DNA of 64,000 nucleotides, taken from the NCBI RefSeq assembly GCF_000003815.2, contig NC_049987.1:5288116-5352115 (forward strand), read 5' to 3'. This stretch comes from Branchiostoma floridae. Its lineage: Eukaryota > Chordata > Leptocardii > Amphioxiformes > Branchiostomatidae. Below, piece after piece: positions 63,695 to 64,000 of this stretch. The notes under the pieces were generated by a model that was not told where the DNA came from, made no database searches, and was given only the letters and a program-made list of their open reading frames with translations. Both the position numbers and the translations under genes were made by a program. Numbering within the stretch: position 1 is the first letter of the stretch; each line of letters starts with the position of its first letter.

Positions 63695-64000
63695 ACCCCT
63701 ACCCCTAGGGACACCATACTATGTGGATATAGTCACAAGAAATACTCGCTCCTGATTGGCTGAGGAAAGATGTGCTGAGGCAGTGCAAAAGGTAGTGTGA
63801 AATCGTGAATAGTGTGAATTCAACCTCACGGGTTGAAGTGTGATACATCATGCACAACCTCAGTAAGTTCTCAGTCTCACTCAGACTCAATTTTTGGGAC
63901 CGTTATTAAGTATGCGCTCCAACTTTCCAAGACTTTAATGAACTGTCCACCGAGCCTCAATTAATTGTGATGATTACTTTACAGGTGACGCACTTCAGAA
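63695..64000. other. Unannotated right edge
   Basis: ACCCCTACCCCTAGGGACAC resembles the CACCCCTACCCCAAGGGAGA block at about 55047. No gene recognised. Confidence 0.4.

Overview
This window is metazoan nuclear DNA. It has spliced genes with GT-AG introns, abundant non-LTR retrotransposons, tRNA-derived SINEs, many short foldback DNA transposons and long CA/TG microsatellites. The mix of a RHOA orthologue, the TFIIIC subunit GTF3C6, a folate-receptor-domain gene, and LINEs with a viral-type 2A motif points to an invertebrate deuterostome. Amphioxus (Branchiostoma) is my best guess; it is an inference from gene content and repeat style, not proven here. Five runs of N (3649-3748, 10620-10719, 12873-13395, 21818-22494, 27981-28717) mark a draft assembly.

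Layout. 0-12.8 kb is repeat-dominated: a CA microsatellite, one exon of an SLC10-like transporter (minus strand), a truncated LINE, a perfect 93-bp tandem array, a 117-143-bp G-run array, an hAT-type MITE with 8-bp target duplications, and a 2.2-kb inverted-repeat transposon inserted in a minisatellite. 12.8-30.2 kb holds two tandemly duplicated, minus-strand genes for mucin-like membrane proteins (copies A and B). They share N-terminal sequence, core promoter, first exon and upstream DNA, but copy A is broken by a gap and carries about 3 kb of extra transposons in its first intron. Copy B has about 70 coding repeats of 27 bp, a transmembrane segment and a spliced cytoplasmic tail.

30.8-37.0 kb is a RHOA-like small GTPase gene (plus strand), with a plausible TATA/CRE promoter and a noncoding first exon. 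37.4-42.6 kb is GTF3C6 (plus strand, three coding exons, a 3.5-kb first intron full of repeats). 43.2-45.7 kb is a minus-strand, convergent gene for a type I membrane protein. Its folate-receptor domain appears circularly permuted: the segment that ends the domain in vertebrate folate receptors here comes first, directly after the signal peptide. This is the most unusual thing in the window.

46-64 kb has no recognised host gene. It contains MITEs, an inverted pair of SINEs, an RTE-clade reverse transcriptase remnant, a 5'-truncated LINE (52.0-54.6 kb) and a nearly complete LINE (58.3-63.7 kb). That last element encodes an N-terminal signal-like segment, a 2A ribosome-skipping motif, an AP endonuclease and a reverse transcriptase, and is split by a 1.8-kb insertion. 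The host genes have no evident shared pathway; they are neighbours, not an operon.
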